From: Psococerastis gibbosa
Lineage: Eukaryota > Arthropoda > Insecta > Psocodea > Psocidae
Length of the DNA: 64,000 nt
Direction of reading: 5' to 3'
NCBI GenBank assembly: GCA_963971405.1
Contig: OZ020488.1
Coordinates: 39,662,888 to 39,726,887, forward strand
Shown here piece after piece: positions 27,301 to 42,300 of the stretch (positions within the stretch are counted from its first letter, which is position 1; the number at the start of each line of letters is the position of its first letter). The notes beneath the pieces were generated by a model. That model was given only the letters and a program-made list of their open reading frames with translations. It was not told where the DNA came from and searched no databases. Both the position numbers and the translations under genes were made by a program.

Positions 27301-30300
27301 TTAGGCGGCAAGTACAACGGTTTTCGAAGTCGTCATAAAATACAAAAATACACTAGGACAGTCCTAATTTAATATGTAAAGATTGTAGAGTAAATGCGAT
27401 GTCATAAAGTAGAAGAAATGAATTCCTTTTATGGCCGCCCTCTTCGACTAGTATATTCGGCATGTAGGCTCATAAAAAAAATCCCTTGCAGCTATGGCCG
27501 ATCAGGTGTAGGGAGATTCCGCAGACCCGGCTTTTCCTCTACGCTACCTACGCTATGTATGTAATAAAAAATAAAAATACTTCATTTTTTTCCTGACCTC
27601 AATATCAACACACAAAACACTCTTGTGTTCCAAATTTCGAACCACAATCCCCACAATGAACTTTTACTTAGGTGCCCATTCCACATACGTACAACGTCAA
27701 TGAAAATTATGAAATTGAAGGGCAATTCAATTTTACTCTATGCCATTGTTAAAATTGATCAATGATCAATTGATAATAGAGTAAAATCACAAACAATGAA
27801 ACAAACAATCTAAAATTAAAAAATGGCGTCATGTGATATGACAAGTACAACTATTTTAATTGATTTCTCTAAAAAGAAAGCATTTCTGTATAAAAATTAT
27901 AATAAGGATTAAATAATAAGGCGACGAAGAAAACAAATACAATTTCAAGAAACAAATTTCAAAAATTTGGCGCATACGCTTCAATTGAAAATTGTCAATT
28001 TTTGAAAAAGATATGGAAGGCCCCCATCAATGAGAAATTGAAATGTCCTTCAATTTCATAATTTTCATTGACGTTGTACGTATGTGGAATGGGCGCCTTA
28101 TCAAATTATTTTCACTTTGACTGGATGCCATCTTGAAATGGATGATTTGTCCTACAAAGGGTTGATTACCATTATTGTAGATAATAATACGGGCTTTCAG
28201 TCAGATTTTAATTCATTCCTCTGCTACCAATATTAACTGAGATATGAATTATATACGGTTTCAATCGGCCACCATCTTGTAACTAAATAGTGGATCTAGC
28301 TGGTTAACAAACTCGATCAAGACATTTGTATGATCAATTTGTGTGCCAAGTTTCATCAAAACCGGATAATATTTACAGAAGTTAGAGTTTTTCCTCAAAT
28401 CGATATACAATATATATATAACATTTTGAACGGAGGGCGGTTTTAGGCTCAGGGGGCATGAAATGAAAAGTAGTGAAGAAATTTTCGGAAAGTCGAACAT
28501 TGGTCGCCATCGCAATAGGTAGATGAATCTCCCTAGAATCACATCTCAGAACCGCTTTTCTGTTTTGAGCTAACTCAATTTCGGAGGGGTTTTAATTATT
28601 TGATGAACTTTCAAAAGCACACGCCCATTTTATGATCCCACGAAACAAAAAAGTTTAAAATCAACTTCTGTAATTTGTTTTGTGTGTTGCATTTACGACT
28701 TTGGCTATTGTACTGTATGTGCCATGTCCTTCAAGCGTCCTTCCTTTGCGGTTGTTATATTGGCAACTCGCACTAATTTTAAGCAACAAAGCAATTTAAA
28801 TAATTTTGCATATTACACTCTGGCATTGGCATTTCTCTTGACGATTCCATAAAACTGGTGCATCTCCAATGCAATCTCTCTAATAGTCAACTCTTATTGC
28901 CCCGCGTTGAGTGATTGCTTTTGTCCATCATGTAATTAATTTAACTTTGGAATTCCTGGCCAGAAGAAACGACAACAGAGAATAATTTGGGGAGATTTAG
29001 GACAGCCTGACATCAGTTTCTGGGGAATGATGTGTGAGAGTGAATGAATGAGTGCTGCCTAATTTGTATAGTTAATTTCTCTCATTTTCTTTTGTTGCTT
29101 TTTTTTTTGCTGGAAAAAATGTTATGTATACATAATAAGTTGTAAATAAATAAATAAACAAATAAGGGCTTTTTATTGTTTCTATTACTAAGCCAACTTA
29201 GCGGAGGTACGGCTATAAAGCCCTCTGTTACACTCAACTAGGACGACCCGGGACCGCCTGCTTTATATGACCTCCAAAGCATGGCCAGAAAATGTAGCAA
29301 GTGTGGGACTCGAACCAACAACCTTTCGGGTGAAAGTCAGAGTCCGTACCACTACGCTACATGTCCTGTAAACTAAAATAGGGTAGTTGATCGGGGCTAA
29401 GGCTCTAATTTCAGGTACATAATCAGTATATTGAATATTCCGCAAATTTCCCCCTCCATAGTAATTGCTATGCAGTTTATGTACGTTTCAAATGTGCAGG
29501 AACCCGCATTCCACCACGTTTAGAAATGTATTTGAGAGGAATAGCGGAGGCACATAATGTATTGGAACATGGGGGTGCCGCCATACTCCATAACAATAAC
29601 ATCAGATAGTACTATACCAAAAAACCTAAGTAACGCGAATTGTTTTGGTTACAATTGCTGTTAAAAATGCATTTGCGGCGTGTGTGCATGATAACGAAAT
29701 CACTTAAACAATGAGCTGATGTGGAGATTGCATGTGCTGCATTCAGGAAGTGCATTTTTAATACTACTACAATGTAGACAACAAACTCGTTATCCTATAA
29801 AGTTCCACCAACTATCAGCGAGATAACAACAAAAAATGAAGGCAATCACTTAATCAGCAAGATAAAGTACTAATAATGGCAATGCATATCGATAAAAAAA
29901 TGCATTAATCAGTTTAAATTATTATTTACACCGCATAGCACCACTTTCTTCAATTTTACTTGGACAATCCGACATCCATACTGCCTGTTTTTCGAACAAT
30001 TACACAGGAAATATCGACTTATGAGCTACAAAAAAGCTATATTTCCAAGAAGGACTGTTCATCAACATTATGATAGTACCAACAGTATATCTTCTTAATT
30101 TTATTATGATTATAATTTTTTCTTAATGCTAATCGCGTACAAAGAACTTAATGAATGTATCCGGTTACCTCTTTAATCGCCTCACTAAGTAACCTAATAG
30201 GTACTTGTGTCGAGTTGCGACACGTCTCCGACCGCAAGGTGTGTAGAGACTCGCACAAGTATAAGCATGCTACCACCTTGTCACCGAATGCCTCTTTTAT

Positions 30301-33300
30301 CGAAGATAATCTTGGCAATTTCGACTTTGAAGACTGCTGCTTTGAAAATGAAAGTTGTGCTCTTGCCAAACCACTGCCTCAGGTTTTTCAACCAAGATGT
30401 TCTTCCTCTGCAGGGAGCCCTCTGGCCTCCTATCTTCCCATGCAGAAGGCGATACTTTTCGTTCCTCATCACATGGTATCTGGCCGTTACTAACACCAAT
30501 TGACAACATTTCACTTCCACCTGGCATTCTCAGTGTCCGTTAATTTATACAATCAATATAACAATCAACAGTCACAAGATTAATGTAATTTAAATACTGA
30601 ACATCGAAATGTAGAGAAACTTTTCTTCTAAGGAATGTGACATTGTTTACATCTCTATTATGTCTATTTCTCAACTGAAACGAAGAGAATCTTAATGTTA
30701 AGCAATATAACCAACCAATTCAGAGAACCACTACTATGAGGTCCACTGACCTTTTCGGTTCCGCCCACTTTGGGCTAACCAAATCTTGGGGGCTTAATAC
30801 CTAAACAACTGGGGAAAAAACTGTCAAACGTAAAAAACAGTTTTTGGTTGTTACTGGTACCTTAAAGTCTTAAACCATGTAAATCCGTTGAAATCTGGAA
30901 TTCGAACATTTCGACCATCACACAAAGGTTTCCTTACACTACGTATAAATAGGAAAGCAACAACAAGGTTAACTATCTCTAAGCAACAGCCGCAAAGTTG
31001 GCTGAATTTCGGCTATAAACGCGCCTTAATTAATTGCCAATAACTTCTGTAGGAACTTGACAGGGCGAACAAAGTGTAATACTCGTGGAAGGGTCACCAC
31101 ACAGCAGTTGCGAAGAATCCCGACCTAGCCCACTGTACATCAGTGAGCAGTCCCTGACCTCGTCTCTACCTCCCAGCTTGCCTGCTCCCTATTTCCAGAC
31201 AATTTTACTGCTTCCTCAAAAGATAATAAAGCATGGTAATTCACGGGGTTCCCACCTTGCTCCTGCCGGTGGCGACAGCTCCGCACTTTGCGGCTCCCAA
31301 TTTTGATATCAGGACATCTAGAGTCGTTGTCCCTGATATCCGTGGCAAGGTGGTAGCGTGCTTGTACTTGTGCGAGTATCTATACACCTTGCGGTCGGAG
31401 AAGTGTCGTCACTCGACACAAGTACCTATTAGGTTACTTAGTGAGGCGATTGAAGATGTTAATGGGATACATTCATTATATTGTTTGTACGCGATTAACC
31501 ATTTTTAAAAAAATAACTAAAAAAGAACAGAACTTGTGGCGACTTCGTAGAAATTGGGGAACTTAGGGAGAAGTAAGAACGCAATGATCTACAGTAAATA
31601 ACTTATTAATGTGACCGGTTTCGGATACAATCCACAATCAGATAAGCAAACACGTGACAAAAAGACAGCTTATATACTGTATATATGTAATAGGTTCCTA
31701 CTTCTACCTAAGAGTCGTTGTATGGACTATGACTTTCGTTTGGTTTGGTTTGAGTCCCACACTTGCTACAGTTTCTGGCCATGCTTTGGAGGACATATAA
31801 ATTAGGCGGTTGAGTGCAAGAGAGGCAGGGACAGATCCAGCCCATTTTGGGGAGGGGGGGGGGTAGATGTGAGTCAAAATAGGAAAAAAAAACATGTAGT
31901 ATCGATTAAATCAGAGAGTAATAAATTAACTTACAATTGATTTACCAAATTTGGGGGGGGGGGCAGCTGCCCCCTGCATCCGTACATGAAGAGAGGGAAT
32001 TATAGCCCTAACTCCAGAAGGTTGGCTTAGTAATACAACAAACAGTTATAATTTATTATTAATTTTTTCCGACCGAGCCGCGTTGCTGTTGTCGGTTTAG
32101 AAACGGGAACTAAAATACTTCATATGATGAGGAACAAAAAATATCGCCTTCTGCATTTAATAATCCAAGGGAACATAGAAGTACTGAGGGTTACCGGCGG
32201 TAGAAGAATATCCTGGTTGAAAAACCTGAGGCAGTGGTTTGGCAAGACCACGACCTCCCTCTTCAGAGCAGCAGCAAGTCCGAATTGCCATGATGATCTC
32301 CGATCTTTGATAGAATAGGCATTTAAAGAAGAAGAACAACAATTAATAAAACATGCTGGAGGAAGAAATAGAGGGAACACGAAGAGGTCGAAGACCCGGG
32401 AAGAGATGGAGGAATCAAATTGAGGATTATCTCAAAGAGTAGGACTAGTACCAGACGAAGCGCTGAATAACTAGAAGTGGAGAGACAGCATGAAGTGGAG
32501 GAGGCTCACATATCACACCCGGGCGACTGGTACTGACTATTTATGCTGATGATAAAAATGCACATATACTGTATACTGTATAATACGTTGCAATAACGCT
32601 GACAATAGTCATTACAATAAGCTATTTTATTATATTCCATTAATACGATTATAATCATAAAAACGTTTTTCCATCTAACCCATAACCACACTATCATCAT
32701 TATATTATAGACAGTGATTTTTTAAAAAAAATATAATAAAAGTATCAGAAGGTGTACTTATTACGTCAGTTTGCCATATTAGACGACCTTGAACTTGGAG
32801 AAGACTCGGTAGATGACCTTGGTGACGTTATCAATGTAGCAAAACTTCATGTGGAACCGCATCATGCAGCCCGCGGCTGCACAATGCAATGATGAAGGTC
32901 ATTTACAGACTAAGAAACGTTTTTAGGCCGTCATCTTGCAGATATACCTAAGATAGAATGTCTGAAGGAAAGAAGAAATAAAATATATTGTCGAAGAAAG
33001 CATATTAGAATCCAGTGAGCAGCCTTTGCAAATGACGGCCCCAAAAATATTTAACCTGATCTCCGTACACATAAAAAGTTGTAAAAGGAAAACTTCTTTT
33101 AAACACTTAATAAACTTATGGCTTCATGAGAAAAAAACAGATTTAGAAAACTTACTATTCCATTTAGAACAATAAAAATATATTTTCATCAACATTATTT
33201 TTACTCAACTTAAAGAACAAAACTTATTTTTCTATTAACTCTTTTCTAGCATACACACTTTTACATACGTAACACATACCTGCACACTGTCGTAACAAAT

Positions 33301-36300
33301 CTGAGTTAAACTGAAATGCTGCACCCGCCCTAGCACGAGGAACCACAGTTGGGCTGGTTATAATCCCTTGTAAAGTATTGAATGTAATGTAACTTAATTT
33401 AATTTAGCGTATTTAAAGTTAATTTTGTCATTTTATGTATACTTGTCTTGTTGAAAAAAAATTGGAATAAATATATATTTGATTTGATTTGAATACCAAT
33501 AAACATAGATCGGCATCCTAAAACACCGACCATCTCCAAGCGCACCAACACAGAATAGGCCTGGCAGACGAAGACTCTCCACTCGTCCAGACAGCGAGGA
33601 TGGACTGGAACCACTAGACACGTTATGCAGAGGGGGAGGAGGGGGGCGGGGGGTTAGGAGTTCAATCTCCCTACCAAATAAATTTTTCCCTACTTAAACT
33701 AGGTGTATCCACATTATTCGCGCCATCCTGTCCTATCAGCACATCAATGTTGCATGAATTTAACTTTTCAACCTTAAAATCTAAGAGAGATGACGTTGGA
33801 CTGCATATTTGTTTACAATGTCTTAAATTACTTAATTGACAGTCCACAAATATTGGAATTATTTCCAATTAGAGTAAACGTGAGGGCCACTCGCTTTCGA
33901 GAGTCATTTATATTTAATGGTCACTATGAGAACCCTTTAAAAAGAATTTATTAATTATTTAGGGAATATGATTTGACCCGTTCTCAATGGGACGTAACCC
34001 ATTTAAAAACGAATTGTTACTTAAGGTTTGACAGATCGGGTGACTTTGCATTGAAGTGGAAATGGCAATAGAATGAGGGACTTGATGCTCCTGCTTTCTG
34101 TTGCTATTTCAACTTGAATATGCGTACGTGTACCCTGGCGTACTGCTTTCCAATTTATACGTAGTATAAGGAAAGCTTTGTGACGGTCGAAATTTTCGAT
34201 TCCGAGATTTCAACGGATTTACACGTTCCCAGGAACCCAAAAAAGTGGTTTTTACGAAATGTCTGTCTGTCTGTCGTTCTGTCTGTCTGTCTGTGCGTCG
34301 ATTTCCGGGCAAACTACTCGGTCGATCTTGATGAAATTCGGCATGTAGGTTCACAAAAATCATACCTCGGAACAATTTTTTTTTGGGCTAACTTAATTCG
34401 GGGGGGTTCTATTCTCAAAAAAATCCAAAAAAACGTCTAAAAAAATTATTTCTCAAAAACGGCTCCAACGATTACTTTTAAATTCACATATATTGTAGTC
34501 ATTATTAATATTAACGAAATGCGTGGGGTCGCTTGCCCCTTGATAGTTTGCTTCTGGGGGTAAAAAAATAAAAATAACTACATTTTAATGAAAAATGACT
34601 AAAACATAATTTTTCTGCGAAACCTTTCTATCGATGATTTCTACCTTCAGGCATGTTTTATGTGTTAAATTGAGTAACGAAACCGGACAGGTTGCTTTCC
34701 CAGAAAAGTATTTGGTTTTGTAAAAAAAAATGTTTTTTTTAAAAAATGATTGAAAATTCACGCTCAAATGCATTGCGTGCCCTGCCAGTATTGCTGTGTG
34801 GTAATGTGTTGGTCTGACCTATCTAGAATTTACCTCACCTCCAGTGACGTCAGGTGGACAACCCCCCCCCCCCCCCCAGATAACGGAAATTTAACCATAG
34901 GAAAATTATTTACCATGAAATTACTCATTTTCTCTATCTACTAATTTTGATAAATTGGAAAGCATGTTCGAGTAAACTCGGACCGGTTCTTTGTAAATGT
35001 GATCGTTTTCGTTTGTTTTGACAACTGTGATTCACATTATACAATATATATTATTTATTTATTTATTAGATACAATGGTCTAATGTGGTGACCGCATCAG
35101 GCTTCGCAGTGTGGTAAGTTTCATGCACCTTATGTACCAATAAACCCTATATTTCGCGACCATTTATATTTATCGCTTCCGGGCGGGGGAACCCAGCCCC
35201 CCTGTTTGCAGGTTTAATAATAAGCCATCGTTTGTAAAATCTACTATACTAGTCAAGGCCGTAGCCAGGATTTTTTCGGGGGGGGGGGGGGGGTTTCAGA
35301 AATTTCATTGGATATTACATAGTGTTTTTTAGTCGGCTCCTTCACCTTATGTCAGTTTTACGCGACTAAGGCGCCCATTCCACATACGTACAACGTCAAT
35401 GAAAATTATGAAATTGAAGGGCATTTCAATTTTGCTCTATGCCATTGTTAAAATTGATCAATGATCAATTGATAATAGACTAAAATCACAAACAATGAAA
35501 CAAACAATCTAAAATTAAAAAATGGCGTCATGTGATATGACAAGTACAACTATTTTAATTGATTTCTCAAAAAAGAAACCATTTCTGTAAAAAAATTATA
35601 ATAAGGATTAAATAATAAGGCGACGAAGAAAACAAATACAATTTCAAGAAGCAAATGCAAACAAATTTCAAAAATTTGGCGCATACGTTTCAATTGAAAA
35701 TTGTCAATTCTTGAAAAAACATATGGAATGGCCGCCATCAATGAGAAATTGAAATGTCCTTCAATTTCATAATTTTCATTGACGTTGTACGTATGTGGAA
35801 TACCCGCCTAAAAGCCATAGCCCAACTTCAACTATATCATGCACTTTACCATTACCCGAATACAATACAATATATTAAATAATGGGATTATGACATAGGA
35901 ATGTTTACTAAAAGTCAAGACCTTGACCCTTAAACATAGAGAGTTAACTTAATGTAAACACTAAGTTCTTCACCACGCTATATGATGTTAAAAGTTAATT
36001 GAAATTTAATTAAAATTTCTAATAATGGGGGGAATTATAGGGCAAAGGTTGCTATGTCAGCAGTAGACAAGTATATCTCTACAAGGGAATTTCAAAAGTA
36101 AAGGTTCGTTGCATGAGCAAGAAAAAAGATAAACAAATAAATAAATAAAACACCCTGGCGCCACAAACTATCGAGGATAATTGCCTGACAAATGGTTAAG
36201 GATACCGCTCTTTCTTGACCACTGCTGTTTTCGGATGCTAAACGGTCCGCTGAATGTCCGGCAGCCACATCAATAACCTCGATCACGATCACTCAATAAC

Positions 36301-39300
36301 CGCCCTCACATTTTTGCCAAAATCCACCACAACCGCAAATCTTTTTGATCTCAGTTTTTTAATCGCTCTCCGGAGATTCATAGATATTCCGTGTATTTAC
36401 GTACATTAAGCCGGCCGCCATACCAAGTTGAATCCAGCGGACCAGAGCAGGTTCAAAGCTGCAGATAAATTGGTCGTGTGCACAGTGCCGGTAGGGAAAC
36501 ATGGTAGGACATGTCCTGGTCACCTCCGAACTAATCGTGTGACTTGACTGTGTTTCCCAAGTGGTTCGGAATCCACTATAATCAGGAGGTCCACTGGAGT
36601 CCTATGGGCCCACACCGTGGCCTGGGACTGTGTCAAACCATACTACTACTACGTACATTAAAGAGATACAATTTATTAATGTAATAATTAATTATTTAAT
36701 TACATATAATTATTTAAATTAATAATGGAATATAAAAAATAAAGTCATTTTTTATTAATTTAAAATTATCTAAATTACAAAACACGTCTAAATAAAAACC
36801 TAGCGTTGTGCTGGTCACAACGAATCCACCTAGCCCTTGCTCAAAAACCATAATGGCGCCCTTTATATGACAGACTTCTTCAAAAAAAGAAAAAAAAAAA
36901 AAATCAGAAGGAGCACAGAAAAACTTAGTGAATGTTGGTGGGAGCAGGCCTTAGCTAAGTTCAATAACTTATAGGAAAACTCATAAAACACATTATATTT
37001 CGCTAATATAAGACTAGCAGTGAGGACCAAAGTGGCGCCCCGTTCGGTGCTCTGTCTCGCGCCCCCTATGGTACCCAGCAACCCCCTGAAGCGTGTAAGA
37101 GTGGCACATCATTCGCTGCCATCAAAATCACCAAAAATCATTGCGACAGAGTGTACATGATACAGACAGGTCCATTGACATGCTGCTGCATATCAATGCT
37201 TCTAAAACGAAGCAAAGTGCATACACAAACTACTGAAACTAGGCCTGCATGGGACGAGCGGTAAGTGACACAGTATTTTATTCGTTATCTAGTCTGAGTA
37301 TACTGTAAATGCTCAGCTTAGATTTAGAGGCGTTATGTAACGTGGAGGTCTGCGTGGCGAGGCCTATATAATGCCGTGAATTTTCTCTCATTAATAACAT
37401 TTGCAATACCACAGAAAAACCAAATTTGTTGAGACAATGGGACTGAAGATATTCACCAGTCCATTTTTTTTTTTTTTTTTTTAATAAATAAAATCCAATT
37501 TTACATGAAAAATCAATGGCAGAGCAATAAATGTTATAAAGCAGAAGAAATGTCCCTCAACATTTTGATATATATATATATATATACTGTATATAGTATG
37601 TGGGCGTCACTAACACCAATTGGCCACAGTTTCGGAAAATAGGTAGGCTAGAAAAGTAACTACTTGTATAACAGGGACCGGACGCTATTCGAATAATCAA
37701 ATATTCGATCTTGGATTTTTTTAAATGTTGTATGGCAAAAATTCCTTCATTTAGGTACTGTTTGGATTTTTTTAATTATTGTAATAAAGTAGTACGAGTA
37801 TCGTACTGTACTGTACTGTACTCTAAACCCCCTCAAGATCCTGGCTCTTCTGAGGGAGATAGGCCTCGAGGAAGTGATGTAGATACTTTGTTGTAGGGGG
37901 CACAATAGGCAAATAGGCTTAAGTGCACACAGGTAACACCTGTACCCCAATTAATAAAATAAATAAAAAAGAAATCGTACTGTAAGGCAATCGGTATGAC
38001 TTGTGGAAACACAGTGTTCATTACGTCGAGGAGTTTCGAACCACGATCTTCCGTTTCATAGTCTAGTTTTTTACCCACTTGACCATATTTCTGGCCTTAT
38101 ACTTCACTTCCGGTTTGTGATTTTAAACACGGAACCAAATGTCTGTATGCTGTGTATAATATTGATATTGTGCAATTTATATTATATGAATGGAGTTAAA
38201 AATACATCCCCTAGCAAAATTATATTTTTATGCAATAATTCTATATAAGAGAGACGGAACACTAGCTACCCGCTAAAAATATGTATTTAATATCTGCGTC
38301 TCCCATACCCAGCCATTGACAAGACGTAGCAGGTCACCCCAGTTGCTGCGATGACTCCGAGATACAATCTTAGAAGTCTACGCAGTGCCACTGAAGATGT
38401 CTACGGCAGATGTTGACGAAACATGAAGTACGCTATCAGAGTAACCGCGGCCCATCATTCTGGATTCTTCTGCTTTATCAAATAAGAAAGTCATTTCGTA
38501 ATTAGGCGCCCATTCCATCGACCGGCTAGGGCTATTTACAAAAACGGTGACGTGGTAGCAGACATTCAAGACTTAGGTGGCGTTTCCACCGACCTCACAT
38601 TGCAGAATGCAAATGACATTGACGGAAATTAGAATTTTTCTTTTTATAGAAATCTATTAAAATGTTTGTACTTAACATATCCCATGACGCCATTTTTTAA
38701 TTTTAGTTTGTTTGTGATTTTACTGTATGATCATTGATCAATATTAACTATGGCATAGAGGAAAATAAACATTTCCATCAATTCTGCAATGCGAGGTCGG
38801 TGGAAACACCACCTAAGTCTGGAATGTCTGCTACCACGTCACCGTTTTTGGAAATAGCCCTAGCCGGTCAATGGAATGGGCACCTTATACAAGGATGCAA
38901 CAGTTTTTTTTCGTTGGGCTTGAATGGCCGAACCCAAACAATAACAACGGTAAAACTAATTAAAATTTTTATGTCAGTACTGTAGTGCAGGAAATGGCGA
39001 ATTGATAAGAAACGTTCTACGCCGTAGCCTTACTGATTTCTAATAAACCTGATTCTTAAGGTCATGAACGTTGCAATGAAACAATCAATATTTAGAGGGC
39101 ATTGCGATAACTAAGACCTTCTAAGGACATTGAAAAAGTATGATGCCCTCTAACGTTTCATAAGACTAAAAAGAACTGACATAATATCAAAGTTCTCTTC
39201 GTCGAAAAAGTCATAATGTACATTCTTTATTTTCTAATATTATTGCAGTCAAAGAGCACCAAGATAACCGTATGACAGCTATTGCTGAAATTAAATGAAA

Positions 39301-42300
39301 AAATGAAAAGTTATGATACCGCGAACACTACAAAAAAAACATAAGAAATTAGATAACTAAGTTCATATTCCTAAAGGTCAAAATTCATTTTTGAAAAACA
39401 TTTACAGTCTAACGAAACTTAATAAATAGATAGTCTCAACAATTTTAATAACCATAGTTTTCGGTTTAATTAGAGTAAATATAGTCAGCTGCGTCATTGA
39501 GGAGTCCATGGAAGGCGTAAATCGACGGGGACGGCCACGAGACGAATATCTCCAACAAGTTAAACATGATTTGGGGATAACGTCCTATGTGGAGCTGAAG
39601 AGGGCATGTCAAAATCACTGAGACTGGAGACATCGCTGCAATATGTTGCTGCCAACCAGCCATCATCTGGCTGTAACTTGAAGAAGAGTAAAGAACCAAT
39701 CAAAATCTGTCCAAGCCTAGTTTGTTTACAAAATATTTGGAAAACTCTGCCATATGAGGACATGCTACGCAGAAAATTATCCCACCAAAATGTGTTGTTT
39801 AATTGACTTTTTATTTCGCATTTAATTAACAAGGCAAGTTATTAAAGATTTGGCTCGTATAACAAGGGCGGATCTAGCAAAAAATTTAGGGGGGGGGGTC
39901 ACAAGTTGTATATAAGTTTAAAAGGTAATTTGTTGGTATAAAAGTTGAGTTTTATTCAATTTTTTTTATTATCTTTTGAATTAACTTATTTAGGGAGGGG
40001 GGGGGGGGTCATGACGCCCTGACACCCCCCCCCCCCCTGTGGATCCACCATTGTCATGTTAGTTGTCGAACACTACTTCATGCATCATACAATAGGCAAT
40101 ATTAAATTTTTGGCACCTTAGTTCTTTCATAAAAACCATTTGGGAGTAAAATTTCGCGTAAAATAGCATTTTTGGAAAAACTACAAAAGTAAAAATACCC
40201 GATTATATGATTCACGAAGTAGTCTCCTATAACTTAAATGAACCAAATTTTTAATAACTTGCTGAGCTAGTGAAATAAAAAATGAAAAGTATTTAATTTT
40301 GTGGTGCTAATTTTCTACGTACGATTGGTTTCCGCTAATATTGATGTAAAAAAAAAATGAAATCTAGTAATAGAAGTATATTAACTGGAGCGGCGGGAGC
40401 CATTATACGCCTTACGAGGCACCCATTAACCATAACCTAACTATCAGAGATAAGTACCAGCGCAAAAAATATCGAAGTCTTACACATTGCAGCATAGCAG
40501 AACGGATACCTGGACCCGGTCAAAAACTCTGTACTTAGCGTGTGCAGGCTACACTTATCACTCGTTTTCCCCGCCAAATTGCGTACTTCTCTTGTGCAGG
40601 CTACACTAGCAGCCATATTGATAACGGTCTCCAGCCCCGTAATGGTAAATACAAACCAACAATAATATTGACCAAAAAAAAAAACCATAACCTCTTAAGA
40701 ACATAAATTTTTGAAGTAGTAGTAGATTTCAATTTTCGCAGCTAAATTATTATAGTATTACTATAGCTAAAGAAACACCATAAAGTACACTAGTAATTAA
40801 TTTAGTAAACCGATACCAAGCCTGGTTTCCTTACAAAACATTTGGAAAACTCTGCCTTAAGATAAAATAAAAAATAAACAAAGGAATTTCCATACCTACT
40901 CCTGCCAATATGTTGCATCCCTGATCTTGTACCATTATGTGGCAGGTATTACCGCATTGCAATGTATACGTTAATACGTCATACGTTCTGAACAAGTTCC
41001 ATCGAAAATTTTTAATTACGATAAGAAATATGAGAAAGCCGAATAAAAATCACCAGGGCAATTATTTGCCATGAATGGTCGGAACCATTCGTCATAATTT
41101 CTTTTTGTTTTTATTTTTATGCCCTGAAGGGCTTTTGAAGAAGCCCATTGGTCGCTCGCCCAATGCCACCGACCCCATGGATTTTCGGACAGAAATTATA
41201 TTTTTTTCCGCAGGAATTTTTGGCCTTTGGCAAACTATTACACGTCAACCCTAATTATATTATAATTAACATGCTGAGACAAGCTTACTCATGACACAAT
41301 GTAACAGGCGTAAGCATTACTTTACCAAGTTCAAGTACGAGCCATGCAAACCTATGAAGCAAAATCATTGAAGAATGAAAGGATATGATAACATAAAACC
41401 CGGCCATGCATATTCGGCTAATAAATACAAAGTTGCTAATTTTCTAAGAACCCTGCCTTTCTACAAACACATGCTAAGAAAACAGGAAACTTTTTTGATC
41501 AAACACGTTATTATGAAAATACGGTATGTACTGTACATGCAAGCATACAGTATTATAAAATTAAATTAACTAAGTCACGGGGATATTCTTAGAAATTCTA
41601 TCTAGAATGGGTCTATGTAAAAAACAATTTCTAACCCACCTTGCCCCAATTTACGGCTGTAAACCACACTAGTTGTGAGGTGATTTTGTATGCTGTCATT
41701 GCTTTAAGGGCTGCTTGGCTACCTGCCATGATGGCAATTTCTCCCCGGTGTTACGTTAATCCCAAATCGCCATAATAGGGCTGCTGGTACAGGAAAGAGA
41801 CGTGGCATCAAGTGGCCTCAGGATTCAAAAAATATAGTTGGCGCGCTCAAATGTAAAATCTCTCTTATATGGGTATAAAACTCTATTACAAGCTATGAAA
41901 GGGCGAAAGGCAAAGTAAAACAAGACACATTTGTAACTTGGCAACAAAGTAAGAACTGCAGTTGCAATTTGCATTCTGGCCTTGGCCTTTCAACACAGAC
42001 TTCATTGACGCTGGCTACACTGTATAAATTGTGTCTTAATTTCCCATTACCGTGTATATTAGGTAACACCCATTACAGTACTGCACATTCCACCTGGTTC
42101 ATCATCTTTGTAAAATGAAACAATACAGAAAATACCATAGAACACGCGGGTTTCGGACGCACCGAATCAACTATCAAACTATTCCACAAATACAATATTT
42201 TATTGATGTAGCCTACAATTTGTAAGAGTAAACATTTTAGTGGTAAACTGCAAGCTGTACACAAATTTTGGTTAAATATTTTTCCCGTAGTATTCTTTTG

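Noticed and set aside
29293..29362. A functional tRNA-Glu gene
   Set aside because: Box A and B are present but the arms are mismatched, and the sequence continues into the SINE body and tail shared by many copies.
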